NCBI GenBank assembly: GCA_016709225.1
Contig: JADJEE010000012.1
Location: 310,001 to 374,000, forward strand
DNA length: 64,000 bases
Direction: 5' to 3'
From: Deltaproteobacteria bacterium
Lineage (GTDB): Bacteria > Myxococcota_A > Polyangia > Nannocystales > Nannocystaceae
Shown here piece after piece: positions 45,482 to 54,104 of this stretch (positions within the stretch are counted from its first letter, which is position 1; each line of letters begins with the position of its first letter). A model generated the notes under the pieces. It saw only the letters and a program-made list of their open reading frames with translations. It searched no databases and had not been told where the DNA came from. Made by a program: the position numbers and the translations under genes.

Positions 45482-47518
45482 ATGAAGACCTCCCCGAAAG
45501 CCTCCGAGTCCGTGTCGGATCCCCTCGTGGGTCAGACGGTCGGTGGCAAGTACGCGATCGTGCGGCTCATCGGTCGTGGCGGCGTCGGCCTGGTCTACCT
45601 CGCGCGCCACCTGCAGCGTGACGTCGTCGTCAAGGTACTCGCGCCCCATTGGGCCACCGACGCCGAGGCCTTGGCCCGCTTCGAGCGCGAGGCCAAGCGA
45701 CTGAGCGGCCTCCACCACCCCAACATCGTCGAGATGCTGGACTTCGGCCGCGACACCGATCGCGGCTACCTGGTGATGGAGTACCTGCAGGGCGAGCTGC
45801 TGTCGGACTACGTCACGCGCAAACGACGACTGACGCTCGAGGAGTTCGTACCCATCGCCGCGCAGATCCTGAAGGGCATCGGACACGCCCACTCGCGCGA
45901 GGTGATGGTCCGCGACGTCAAGCCGGCCAACGTGATGTTGGTCGAACGCAAGGGTCGGGCGAACTTCGTCAAGATCCTCGACTTCGGCCTCGCGAAGCTG
46001 CTTCGCGGCGAGCAAGCGATCACCGAAGAACACGTGATGGGCACCGTCGGCTACCTCGCGCCCGAGGCCATCCGCGGCGAGAGCATCGATCTGCGGGTCG
46101 ACGTCTACGCCATCGGCGTGCTGTTCTACTACATGCTCTCGGGGCGCCTGCCGTTCGAGGGCGACAGCAACGCCGCGGTCTTCTACAAGACCATCCACGA
46201 GCAACCGCGCAACCTCGTCGAGGTCGTGGGCGCCGGCGCGGGGCTGCCCGACGGGCTGGTCGAGCTGGTCCACCAGTGCCTCGAGAAGGACCCCGAGCAG
46301 CGCCCCGCCGATGCCGACCGCGTGGTCGAGCGACTGATCGACGTGGTGCCGGCGTCGCTGTTCCGCCTGCCGCGGTCCCAGACCGCGAGCCTCGCAACAC
46401 CGACCGCCGTGCCGCCAGGCGTCGGCAACACCGGGCTCATCGAGCTGGTGGGCGCGCGGGCGAACACCGGCGAGCTGATGGCCGAGTCCGAGACGATGAC
46501 GCCGATCCCGGGCACGCTGCGCCCGATCCACTCGCCGCTGCCGACCGGCGCCACCGCGCCGGCCGCCAACGACACCACCCGTGCGACCTCGCCAGGCCTC
46601 GAGCCGCTGCCGGTGCCCTCGCGCACGATCGGCCTGGTCGCGCTGTCGGTGGCAGCCGGCGTCGTGCTCACCGTGCTGGTGGTCGCCGCGGTGATGCTGA
46701 TGATGCGGCGCGACGACGACGGTGGCGCGCTCAAGCCGGCCGCGATCACACCCGCGGCGACGGGCGAGGCGGGCCGTGACGCGATCGCGAGCGCGCTCGA
46801 CGACATCGACGCCAAGGTCGGCCGCAACCAGCTCGACGCGGCCGGCACCGCGCTCGAGCGCGTCCGAGAGCTGGCGCTCGACGACGACGCCAAGGCGCGC
46901 GTCGCCGCGAGCGAGCGTCGCATCGTGCTGGCGCGCCTGGCCGCCACCGCCGCGCGGTTCGAGTCCGAGGGCGACACCGCGGCCGCGCTCGAGACCTACC
47001 GCGAGATCCTCGACGCCGATCCCGACCACGCCGCCGCCCGGTCGGCGATCGCACGCTTGTTCGCCGCGGGCACGCCGAGCGTCGCGGGTGATCCCCCGGC
47101 GACCGCCGCGTTCGCCATCGTCTCGCGGCCCATCGCCAACCTCGCGATCGACGGACACGCGGCCGGCACCACGCCGTACGACGGCAAGCTCGCCGTCGGC
47201 CGGCACAGCGTCCGCATCACCGCCCGCGGCTACGCGCCATGGGAGGGCAGCATCGAGGTCGTCGCCGGCGACAACCTGCCGCTCTCGGTGCAGCTGCGGG
47301 GCAAGGGCCCCGGACACGCGGCCGATCCGACGCCCGTCGTCGGCGAGCCCACCGCGAAGCCCGAGCCCACCGTGAAGCCCGAGCCCACCGCGAAGCCCGA
47401 GCCCACCCCCGAGGCCGAGCTGCAACCCAGCGGCGACGTCAAGAAGGATCCCTTCCTTCCCACCAAGAAGGGCGGCCAGGGCGACGACGTGTTCCTGCCG
47501 GTCAAGAAAGTCCCGTGA
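45482..47518 (+). CDS. Ser/Thr protein kinase with membrane helix, TPR-like and PEGA domains
   Basis: The product has 678 residues. ATP Lys51 (VVVKVL), DFG at 167-169, and activation-segment end YLAPEAIRGESIDLRVDVYA. The catalytic loop reads VRDVKPAN (143-150), so the HRD histidine is Val; the Asp145 base remains. A membrane helix at about 385-408 (GLVALSVAAGVVLTVLVVAA) separates the kinase from a periplasmic part: TPR-like helices, then PEGA (ASRPIANLAIDGHAAGTTPY-like, seen here as SRPIANLAIDGHAAGTTPYD), then PEPTAKPEPT repeats. ATG 45482 is favoured. The TPR gene starts two bases after its stop, so they form an operon. It probably senses an envelope signal; the His loss could lower or alter activity. 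Confidence 0.85.
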   Translation: MKTSPKASESVSDPLVGQTVGGKYAIVRLIGRGGVGLVYLARHLQRDVVVKVLAPHWATDAEALARFEREAKRLSGLHHPNIVEMLDFGRDTDRGYLVMEYLQGELLSDYVTRKRRLTLEEFVPIAAQILKGIGHAHSREVMVRDVKPANVMLVERKGRANFVKILDFGLAKLLRGEQAITEEHVMGTVGYLAPEAIRGESIDLRVDVYAIGVLFYYMLSGRLPFEGDSNAAVFYKTIHEQPRNLVEVVGAGAGLPDGLVELVHQCLEKDPEQRPADADRVVERLIDVVPASLFRLPRSQTASLATPTAVPPGVGNTGLIELVGARANTGELMAESETMTPIPGTLRPIHSPLPTGATAPAANDTTRATSPGLEPLPVPSRTIGLVALSVAAGVVLTVLVVAAVMLMMRRDDDGGALKPAAITPAATGEAGRDAIASALDDIDAKVGRNQLDAAGTALERVRELALDDDAKARVAASERRIVLARLAATAARFESEGDTAAALETYREILDADPDHAAARSAIARLFAAGTPSVAGDPPATAAFAIVSRPIANLAIDGHAAGTTPYDGKLAVGRHSVRITARGYAPWEGSIEVVAGDNLPLSVQLRGKGPGHAADPTPVVGEPTAKPEPTVKPEPTAKPEPTPEAELQPSGDVKKDPFLPTKKGGQGDDVFLPVKKVP

Positions 47519-47520
47519 GC

Positions 47521-48405
47521 ATGATCTCCGCACGCACCGCGTCGCCCTCCTCCACCCTCGCGCGAGCGCTCCGCCACCCCCGCGCGCTGGTGCACGCCAC
47601 CGTCGTCGCCAGCCTGCTGCTCGCGCCCGTGCCCGCGTTGGCCCACACCGCCGAGCCCGACGCGGCCACCGACGACGGTGACCCCGACGCGTTGAGCAGC
47701 GCCGCGGTCGAGGCCTTCCGCGGCCGCCAATACGACGAGGCGATTGCACTGTTCGAGCGCGCCTACGCCCTCGATGCGCAGCCGAACTACCTGTTCAACA
47801 TCGGCCGCGTGTACGAGGAGAAGGGCGACCTCGCCAACGCGGTGAAGTACTACCAGCGCTTCGTGCAGCAGCCCGGCGTCGACCTCGAGGCCCGCGAGGC
47901 CGCGGTCGCGCGACTCAAGGTGCTCAAGCCCGCGCTCGAGGAGATCGAGCGCGACCAGCGGCCGGCGACGGAGCCTGGACCTGCGACCGACGATCCGACC
48001 CCGCCGACGACCCCGGCCGATGCACCGGGCAAGTCCCGCAAGCAGAAGCTCCGGCTCGCGGGCTACTCGCTGCTGGGCACCGGCGGTGGCGTGCTCGTCA
48101 TCGGCGCGGTGTTCGGCGGCCTGGCGATCGGCAAGTCCAACGACGCCAAGGATGCCGCCTTCGTCGACGAGAAGCTCACCGCACGACACGAGGCCAAGGG
48201 CCGCGCGGCGGTGGCCGACGGGCTCATCATCAGTGGTGCGGTGGTGGCCGGCGTGGGCCTGATCTTGGTGCTGAGCACCCTGGGCAAGCCCCGCAGCCGC
48301 AGCGAGAAGGCCGAACGCAGCGCGATGCGACCGCGACCGTGGGCCCGCGCGGCACCCAGCGTCGGCAGCCGACACGTCGGCGTCGCACTCGCCGGACGCT
48401 TCTGA
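47521..48405 (+). CDS. TPR-domain membrane protein with signal peptide
   Basis: The product has 294 residues. An N-terminal signal (ALVHATVVASLLLAPVPALA) precedes two or so TPR units (AVEAFRGRQYDEAIALFERA, then YLFNIGRVYEEKGDLANAVK). Two hydrophobic helices follow (GTGGGVLVIGAVFGGLAI and IISGAVVAGVGLILVLSTL), with a basic C-terminal tail. It is translated right after the PEGA kinase, so the two likely act together, for instance as substrate or scaffold of that kinase. The start is ATG 47521; an in-frame GTG at 47515 overlaps the kinase stop. Confidence 0.75.
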   Translation: MISARTASPSSTLARALRHPRALVHATVVASLLLAPVPALAHTAEPDAATDDGDPDALSSAAVEAFRGRQYDEAIALFERAYALDAQPNYLFNIGRVYEEKGDLANAVKYYQRFVQQPGVDLEAREAAVARLKVLKPALEEIERDQRPATEPGPATDDPTPPTTPADAPGKSRKQKLRLAGYSLLGTGGGVLVIGAVFGGLAIGKSNDAKDAAFVDEKLTARHEAKGRAAVADGLIISGAVVAGVGLILVLSTLGKPRSRSEKAERSAMRPRPWARAAPSVGSRHVGVALAGRF

Positions 48406-48452
48406 CGACGGCGCGCAGATGTCGGCCGCGCGGGCTCGATCGCCGCCCACCT

Positions 48453-48481
48453 TTGTCGTTCGCCAAGCGGCGTAGTACGGT
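48453..48481 (+). promoter_or_regulatory. sigma70-like promoter of the binding-protein gene
   Basis: TTGTCG (48453-48458) and TACGGT (48476-48481) are 17 nt apart, predicting a start near 48488 and a leader of about 36 nt. An AGAGAGG ribosome-binding site lies before ATG 48524. Confidence 0.45.
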
Positions 48482-48523
48482 GTCCTCCTAGCTCTTTTCT
48501 TCGCGACTGCAGAGAGGCTCGAC

Positions 48524-50332
48524 ATGACCCGCACCGACTTGGCCGACTCCGTACGCAAGACCGCCATCGGCGGCCTGCTGGGCCTTCCGCTGGGGATCGC
48601 GGCGTGCAGCCTGGCGCTCGATCTCGACGAGAAGATCCCGTGCACCGCCGACGCCGACTGTCCGTACACCATCGGCGCGGGCCAGTGCCAAGACGGCTTC
48701 TGCGTGCCACCGTCGTCGGCTTCGGCGACCGACGCCACGACCACCGCGACCGACTCGGTCACCACCACCGAGACCACACTGACCACGACGGTCGCCGACT
48801 CGAGCAGCGGCCAGGACGCCAGCAGCGACAGCGGCAACACCACCGGTACGCCCGCGTGCAGCAAGAACTCCGAGTGCGAGATGGATCAGCGCTGCGGCGC
48901 CGCCGGCACCTGCGTCGAGCTCCTCTCGCCCGAGTGCCAGACCGTGCGCTGGCCCGGTAGCGCACCCGAGGACCGCGACAACGTCGTGTTCGTCGGCTCG
49001 GTGATGCCCACCGGCGAGCCCTTCACCAACCTCGTGCAGCCGCTGGAGAACGCGATCCAGCTCGCGATCGACGACTTCAACGACACCACCACGTTGCAGG
49101 GCGATCGGCAGATCGCGTGGGTCGGGTGCGACGACGCCGCGGGCACGACCGCCTCGCTGGCGGCGGCCTCCCACCTCGTCACGACCGTCGAGGTCCCCGC
49201 GATCGTCGGCCCGGTGTTCTCCGAGGCGGTACTCGACGTCGCCAGCGACGTCACCGTCGACGCCGGTACCTTCCTCATCTCGCCGACCGCGTCGGCCATG
49301 TCGATCGCCAACCTCGACGACAGCGGCCTGGTGTGGCGCACGATTCCAGGCGACGTCTACCAATCCAACGCACTCGTCGATCGCCTCGCGGACCTCGACG
49401 CCGTCACACCGGTCTCGAACCTGCTCGTGCTGGCCAAGGACGACGCCTACGGCAACGGCATCCTCGCGGCCATCCTCGACGACCTGAACGTCGCACTGCC
49501 GAGCGCAGCGATCTACACCGACACCTATCCCGACCCGACCTCGTTCGGCAGCCAGCAAGAGCTGCTGCAGGCCTACGGCATGGTGTTGGCGGGCGCCGCC
49601 GCCTCGCCGGCCGCGAGTCCCTACTACACGCACGTGGTGTTCATCGGCACCAGCGAGATCCAGGCGCTGCTCTACTCGTACCTCGGCGTGGTCTGGGACG
49701 GCATGGGCGGCGATCCGATGCCGCTGTTCACCGTCACCCACGGAGCAGTGCCGGAGATGGAGCGCTTCATCAACGAGATCGGGCCCGACTCCGGCACCGG
49801 CGCCCTGGTGCCGCTCAAGCCGCTGATCGAGGCGCATCTGCAGGGCACCTCGCCGGTGGTGCTCAACCCCGAGAACTTCGAGGCGTTCTCGGTACGCTAT
49901 CGCATCGCATTCAACTTCGAGGACCCGCTGACCTCGGCGGCGTTGAGCTACGACGCAACGCTCGCGACGCTGTTCGCGATGTGCACGATCGACGCCGACA
50001 CCGACGTCACGGGCCAGGCCATCTCGCTGGCGATGCCCGCGCTGGTCGCCGACGACGGCGACTTCATCTCGTTCTCGGGTACCGACCTCGGCTTCATCCA
50101 GGACGCGCGCAACGTGCTGGCCACGGGTGGTACCGTCGACCTGCAGGGCGTCAGCGGCGAGCTGCAGTGGGACCTCACCACCGGGGACGTGCGCGCCGAC
50201 GTGTGGGGCTGGGACGTGCTCGACGCCAGCATGCCGCCGGACGGCAGCATGCCGAACTCGGCGCCGACGCGGATCTACCTGCTCGACCCCGAGCCCTCGA
50301 CCGAGGGCACCTGGATGCCGATTCCGGGCTGA
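48524..50332 (+). CDS. Periplasmic binding protein-like lipoprotein (Peripla_BP_6 fold)
   Basis: The product has 602 residues. The lipobox is LGIAAC, then a Cys-rich segment (CTADADCPYTIGAGQCQDGF), a Thr/Ser-rich linker and a second Cys cluster (ACSKNSECEMDQRCGAAGTC). From about residue 155 the branched-chain amino-acid-binding fold starts (VVFVGSVMPTGEPFTNLVQP, then AIQLAIDDFNDTTTLQGDRQ), with AIVGPVFSEAVLDVASDV and a mid-hinge segment. No permease or ATPase genes are adjacent, so it probably works as a surface sensor or binding protein rather than a classic transporter part. Ligand unknown. A GAGAGG site precedes the ATG. Confidence 0.85.
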   Translation: MTRTDLADSVRKTAIGGLLGLPLGIAACSLALDLDEKIPCTADADCPYTIGAGQCQDGFCVPPSSASATDATTTATDSVTTTETTLTTTVADSSSGQDASSDSGNTTGTPACSKNSECEMDQRCGAAGTCVELLSPECQTVRWPGSAPEDRDNVVFVGSVMPTGEPFTNLVQPLENAIQLAIDDFNDTTTLQGDRQIAWVGCDDAAGTTASLAAASHLVTTVEVPAIVGPVFSEAVLDVASDVTVDAGTFLISPTASAMSIANLDDSGLVWRTIPGDVYQSNALVDRLADLDAVTPVSNLLVLAKDDAYGNGILAAILDDLNVALPSAAIYTDTYPDPTSFGSQQELLQAYGMVLAGAAASPAASPYYTHVVFIGTSEIQALLYSYLGVVWDGMGGDPMPLFTVTHGAVPEMERFINEIGPDSGTGALVPLKPLIEAHLQGTSPVVLNPENFEAFSVRYRIAFNFEDPLTSAALSYDATLATLFAMCTIDADTDVTGQAISLAMPALVADDGDFISFSGTDLGFIQDARNVLATGGTVDLQGVSGELQWDLTTGDVRADVWGWDVLDASMPPDGSMPNSAPTRIYLLDPEPSTEGTWMPIPG

Positions 50333-50405
50333 CCGGATCCCGCTCCGGAAGCGCGCGCGTGTGCCCGGATCACGCCCCGGCGAGGGCCGTCGACCCCTGC
50401 GGTGG

Positions 50406-50411
50406 TAGGCT
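50406..50411 (+). promoter_or_regulatory. -10-like TAGGCT, leaderless spacing
   Basis: TAGGCT ends 6 nt before ATG 50418, implying transcription initiation at the start codon. Confidence 0.5.
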
Positions 50412-50417
50412 GTTGGC

Positions 50418-51290
50418 ATGACGCGCCTTGCATTGAACCTACGTCGCTGGAACTCTACCCCGACTGCGCTCGCGCTCGCCGGCGCGCTGGTGCTCGCCGG
50501 CGCGTGCGGCAAGGACGACCCCAAGGGTGGCGGCGGCGACGGCTCGAGCAGCGGCAGCTCGAGCGGCGATCCCACCACCGGCACCACATCGTCGACCACC
50601 GCGATGGCCGACAGCAGCAGCGGCGGGGTCGACGGCAGCAGCTCCAGCGACGGCGGCCCGGTGGTGCTCTCGATCAGCGGCATCGCGCGGGACTTCTTCG
50701 CCATGGCGCCGCTGGTCGGCGCCGAGCTGTCGCTGCTCGACGAGCCGGGCTTCGAGACCGTCACCGACGACGCCGGCAACTACGTGATCGAAGGTCTCGC
50801 ACCCGACTCGTTCCACCGCATCGCTATCGCGGGCAACGACAGCTACTGGGGCGCGGTGGTCCCCGCCCGTCTCGGCTCGGAGTCGCTCGACGACTACGAT
50901 CTCTCGCAGGTCTCCAACGACGTCATCGACATCCAGATCGGTGCGTTGCAGATGCAAGACCCGATGGTGATGGTCGACGAGACCGCCGCGGTGTTCCTCA
51001 TCGCGTTGCGTCAGAACACCGCGACCGGTGCGGTCGTGACGATCGATCCGCCGCCGCCGGCTGGCACCTACTACGCACCGGACGCGAGCGGCCAGCCGAT
51101 CCTGAACCAGAACACGATCGAGTGGGGCCTGTATCCCGTCGCGATCGTGTTCAACCTGCCGCCCGCACCCGAGGGCACGTACACCATCAGCGTCACGCAC
51201 CCCGAGCGCGAGTGCACGGTCGAAGACCCCGAGCCACCGACGTTCGAACGCAGCATCAACCTGGTCTACGTCGACTGCCCGGCGCCGTGA
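50418..51290 (+). CDS. Lipoprotein with carboxypeptidase-regulatory-like beta domain
   Basis: The product has 290 residues. The signal ends LVLAGAC, then a Gly/Ser/Thr-rich linker follows to about residue 75. A carboxypeptidase regulatory-like beta-sandwich is suggested by SISGIARDFFAMAPLVGAEL and TVTDDAGNYVIEGLAPDSFH, the usual TDxxGxYxxxxLxPG signature. The rest is beta-rich with only one Cys pair near the C-terminus. No catalytic motif is visible. It is likely a surface-anchored structural or adhesive protein. Confidence 0.75.
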   Translation: MTRLALNLRRWNSTPTALALAGALVLAGACGKDDPKGGGGDGSSSGSSSGDPTTGTTSSTTAMADSSSGGVDGSSSSDGGPVVLSISGIARDFFAMAPLVGAELSLLDEPGFETVTDDAGNYVIEGLAPDSFHRIAIAGNDSYWGAVVPARLGSESLDDYDLSQVSNDVIDIQIGALQMQDPMVMVDETAAVFLIALRQNTATGAVVTIDPPPPAGTYYAPDASGQPILNQNTIEWGLYPVAIVFNLPPAPEGTYTISVTHPERECTVEDPEPPTFERSINLVYVDCPAP

Positions 51291-51390
51291 AAGCTGTGCG
51301 ACGCGTCGGCTCGCCCGATGCGCGGGCTCGACAACAAAGCGCTTGCGCTGGGGCGCGGGGTCGGCAGTAGACTCTCGCCTCCAGGCTTCC

Positions 51391-52803
51391 GTGAGCGACC
51401 TTCGCAAGCGGCCCGTGGTCCACATGGGCGCCGTCGGTGACGACGACCTCGTCGACTGGCCGGGATCCGACACGGATGCCGACACCGGTGGCGCGCCCGT
51501 GCGCGAGGCGTCCCCGCCGGAGGACGACGCGCCGGCCGGCCGCCCCGACGACGACGAACGCGACGCAAGCGACGACGACGACGACCACGCCCGCGACGAC
51601 GAACGCGACGACGACGACGAACGCGACGCAAGCGACGACGACGACGACCGCGACCACGACGACGACCACGCCCGCGACGACGACGAACGCGAGGCCCCGG
51701 CCGCCTCGCCCCCGCGCAGCCGCGGGCGGGTCCCCGCCGGCGCGTGGCTGCTGGCCGGCGCCGGCATGCTGTGGGCGACCGTGATGATCCTGCGCTGCCG
51801 CCCCGACGCCGAGGTGCCGAGCGCGAACATCCCCGGCAGCATCGCGCCGCGCACCGCCGACGCACCGCTGGCGCCACAGGACGCGGAGCCTGCGGACGCA
51901 CCGCCCGCGGACGCGCCGCCGGTGCCGGAGCTGGTGGGGCCGGGGCCCGATGCCGACGCGGCCGAGCCGACGCCGCCGGGCATGCCCGACACCGACCGAC
52001 TGCCGCGCCACGATCCCGCGTGGGCCAGCGGGCTCGAGCTGCCGTCGCAGATCCGCTACACGGTGCGCCGCGGCGGCACGCTGGAGAACGTCGCCAACCT
52101 CTTCAAGATCTTCCACCACGAGATCCTCGCGCTCAACCCCGGCATCCCCCTCGATCGCGAGCTGGCGCCCAACACCCGCGTGGTGGTGTGGAAGCGCGAC
52201 GATGCGGTGACCAGCGAGTCGGTCGGGTTCCCGTCGGCGGGCTCGCTCGAGGGCGGCGTGCCGATGCTCGAGGGCAAGGGCCGCCGCATCCTCGCGATCC
52301 CGTGGAAGACCTGGGGTACCGCCACGACCGTCGCGATGCTCGACGTGCTGCTCGACCGCTGGGAAGCGCGCGGCAACGTCCAGCCGATCCTCGTGGGGAA
52401 CATGGCCAACCGCACCGGCGGACGGCTCGAGCCCCACAGCACCCACCAGTCCGGTCGCGACGTCGACCTCGGCTATCCGCAGGTGCTGGCGTCGGGTGCC
52501 GAGCTCAACTGGCAGGAGATGAACGGCAAGAACCTCGACGCGGCCGAGACCTGGGCGCTGCTGTTCCTGCTGGCCGACTCCGGCGCGGTCGAGGAGATCT
52601 ACATCGATCGCGAGCTGCAGAAGCTGCTGCACGACTACGCGCTCTCGAAGGAGCTGCTGTCGAAGGCCGCGCTGGCGAAGTGGATGGAGTACCCGCGTCC
52701 GACCGGGACCGCGGCATTCATCCAGCACGTGCCCGGCCACACCGACCACCTGCACGTGCGGTTCTCGTGCGCGCAGGGCCAGAGCCGCTGCAAGTCGCGC
52801 TGA
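51391..52803 (+). CDS. Membrane-anchored LysM murein endopeptidase-like protein (MepA/M74-like)
   Basis: The product has 470 residues from GTG 51391, which has a TAGACT hexamer 17 nt upstream. The N-terminal ~115 residues are cytosolic and contain a long Asp/Arg-rich stretch. A membrane helix follows (GAWLLAGAGMLWATVMIL), then a Pro/Ala linker and a LysM domain (IRYTVRRGGTLENVANLFKI). The C-terminal enzyme resembles penicillin-insensitive murein endopeptidase: GRLEPHSTHQSGRDVDLGYP carries the HxxGxDxD zinc motif and HVPGHTDHLHVRFSC the second His cluster. It would cleave peptidoglycan cross-links in the periplasm. The acidic cytosolic tail is unusual for this family. Confidence 0.8.
   Translation: MSDLRKRPVVHMGAVGDDDLVDWPGSDTDADTGGAPVREASPPEDDAPAGRPDDDERDASDDDDDHARDDERDDDDERDASDDDDDRDHDDDHARDDDEREAPAASPPRSRGRVPAGAWLLAGAGMLWATVMILRCRPDAEVPSANIPGSIAPRTADAPLAPQDAEPADAPPADAPPVPELVGPGPDADAAEPTPPGMPDTDRLPRHDPAWASGLELPSQIRYTVRRGGTLENVANLFKIFHHEILALNPGIPLDRELAPNTRVVVWKRDDAVTSESVGFPSAGSLEGGVPMLEGKGRRILAIPWKTWGTATTVAMLDVLLDRWEARGNVQPILVGNMANRTGGRLEPHSTHQSGRDVDLGYPQVLASGAELNWQEMNGKNLDAAETWALLFLLADSGAVEEIYIDRELQKLLHDYALSKELLSKAALAKWMEYPRPTGTAAFIQHVPGHTDHLHVRFSCAQGQSRCKSR
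51547..51693 (+). repeat. Asp/Arg-codon repeat inside the endopeptidase gene
   Basis: The segment is made almost wholly of GAC codons with regular Arg codons and has a direct repeat of about 40 bp (near 51547 and near 51608). It codes an acidic, repetitive, probably disordered segment of about 49 residues in the cytosolic tail. Length variation between strains is likely. Confidence 0.7.
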
Positions 52804-52861
52804 CGCGCGGGGGCGGGCCGTCGGATCGCGACACGCCCCGTGCTACACCGGCGGCGTCCCC

Positions 52862-54082
52862 ATGAGCGGCGACTTCCTGCTCCCCGCAGCCGACGAGCGC
52901 GACGCGATCCTCGAGAGCCTCGCCGGGCTCGTGCGCGCGCGCGGCTACGAGCACCTGGTGTTGTCCCCGCTCGTCGAGCCCGACGAGCGCCACTTCCCCG
53001 ATCGTTGGGGCGGCGGCGAAGCCAGCGTCGCACGGGTGTTGCGTCGACTCTTGGTGTACGCCGACCTCGAAGGCGTGCAGCCGCGCATCGTCGTCGAGCC
53101 CGATCTCGGCCTCGGACCCATGTCACCGGCCGGCGTGGGCTCGCCCGCATGGCTCGCGGGCGTCGTCGACGGCGTGCCACAGGTGCGCGTGCGCGAGTCG
53201 AGCCTGCGCGATCCCTTCGTGCTGGTGCCGGCGATGGCACGGGTCGCGTCGGCCATCTTCCGCAAGCAGCACCGGCTCGCGACCGGCGATCCCGAGCGGG
53301 AGGAGCGTCAGGTCGATCTCACGAGCGTGTTCCTGGGCTTCGGCCTCGTGACGGTGCCGGCCGCCGTGCGTCGCTCGACCTCGCGCGCGGGTGGACGCGT
53401 GCAAGCGACGACCACCCGCATCGGTGTGCTCGACCCCCGCAGCCTCGCGTTCGCGCTGGCGGTCGTGCTCGAGCTACGCGGCACCGAGGGCGCACGCATG
53501 CGCGGCATCGACGAGCGGCTCGGCGCCGACGGAGCAGCGTTCGTGGCCGCCGCGCGCACGTGGTTCCGCGCGCAGCCGCAGGCGCTGGCCGACCGTCTCG
53601 CGGTGCCGCCGCGGGCGCAATGGCCCGATCCGCCCGCGCTGTCGCTGCTCACGGCGCCCCTGCCCGACGACCCCGCGACCTCGATGGAGCAGCGGCTCGA
53701 CGAAGACAAGGGCGTGCAGGGCATGAACGCCGGCAAGCCGGTCTTCCGGGTCGAGCGCAGCAAGGCCATGCGGCTGGCGCGGATGCTCGGGCTGCCGGTG
53801 TTGCTGCTGGGCATGCTCGCCGGGCGCATGAACGTCGGCGTCGAGTTCGAGATGTGGAAGGCGATGCTCATCGCCGGCGGCCTCGCGCTCACGGGCCTGC
53901 TGATCGGTCGCCTGTTGCCCGACGCACGCTGCTCGGAGCCCAAGTGCGGGCAGACCCTCACCAAGGACCAGCTGACCTGCCCGCTGTGTGGTGGCCGGAT
54001 TGCCGGCGTGATCCACCACCCGCGCGAGCGGCTCGCCGCCGAAGAAGCGCTGGCGCGCGCCGAAGGCGAGCCGCCGGCGTGA
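52862..54082 (+). CDS. Uncharacterised protein with two membrane helices and C-terminal zinc ribbon
   Basis: The product has 406 residues. The first ~300 residues are soluble with no recognised family (DLTSVFLGFGLVTVPAAVRR in the middle). Two hydrophobic helices follow (LGLPVLLLGMLAGRM and MLIAGGLALTGLLIGRLL), then CSEPKCGQTLTKDQLTCPLC, a CxxxxC...CxxC zinc ribbon. Start ATG 52862 lies just after TACACC. It is close behind the endopeptidase gene (58 bp) on the same strand. Function not known. Confidence 0.68.
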   Translation: MSGDFLLPAADERDAILESLAGLVRARGYEHLVLSPLVEPDERHFPDRWGGGEASVARVLRRLLVYADLEGVQPRIVVEPDLGLGPMSPAGVGSPAWLAGVVDGVPQVRVRESSLRDPFVLVPAMARVASAIFRKQHRLATGDPEREERQVDLTSVFLGFGLVTVPAAVRRSTSRAGGRVQATTTRIGVLDPRSLAFALAVVLELRGTEGARMRGIDERLGADGAAFVAAARTWFRAQPQALADRLAVPPRAQWPDPPALSLLTAPLPDDPATSMEQRLDEDKGVQGMNAGKPVFRVERSKAMRLARMLGLPVLLLGMLAGRMNVGVEFEMWKAMLIAGGLALTGLLIGRLLPDARCSEPKCGQTLTKDQLTCPLCGGRIAGVIHHPRERLAAEEALARAEGEPPA

Positions 54083-54092
54083 ACGTTGCGGC

Positions 54093-54098
54093 TATGCT
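54093..54098 (+). promoter_or_regulatory. -10-like TATGCT, leaderless spacing
   Basis: TATGCT followed by GGGCGG ends 6 nt before ATG 54105, within the leaderless spacing. It lies just after the previous stop codon. Confidence 0.5.
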
Positions 54099-54104
54099 GG
54101 GCGG

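Noticed and set aside
45332..47749. 805-codon minus-strand frame opposite the PEGA kinase
   Set aside because: It is Arg/Gly/Asp-rich shadow sequence; the kinase on the plus strand has all expected motifs.
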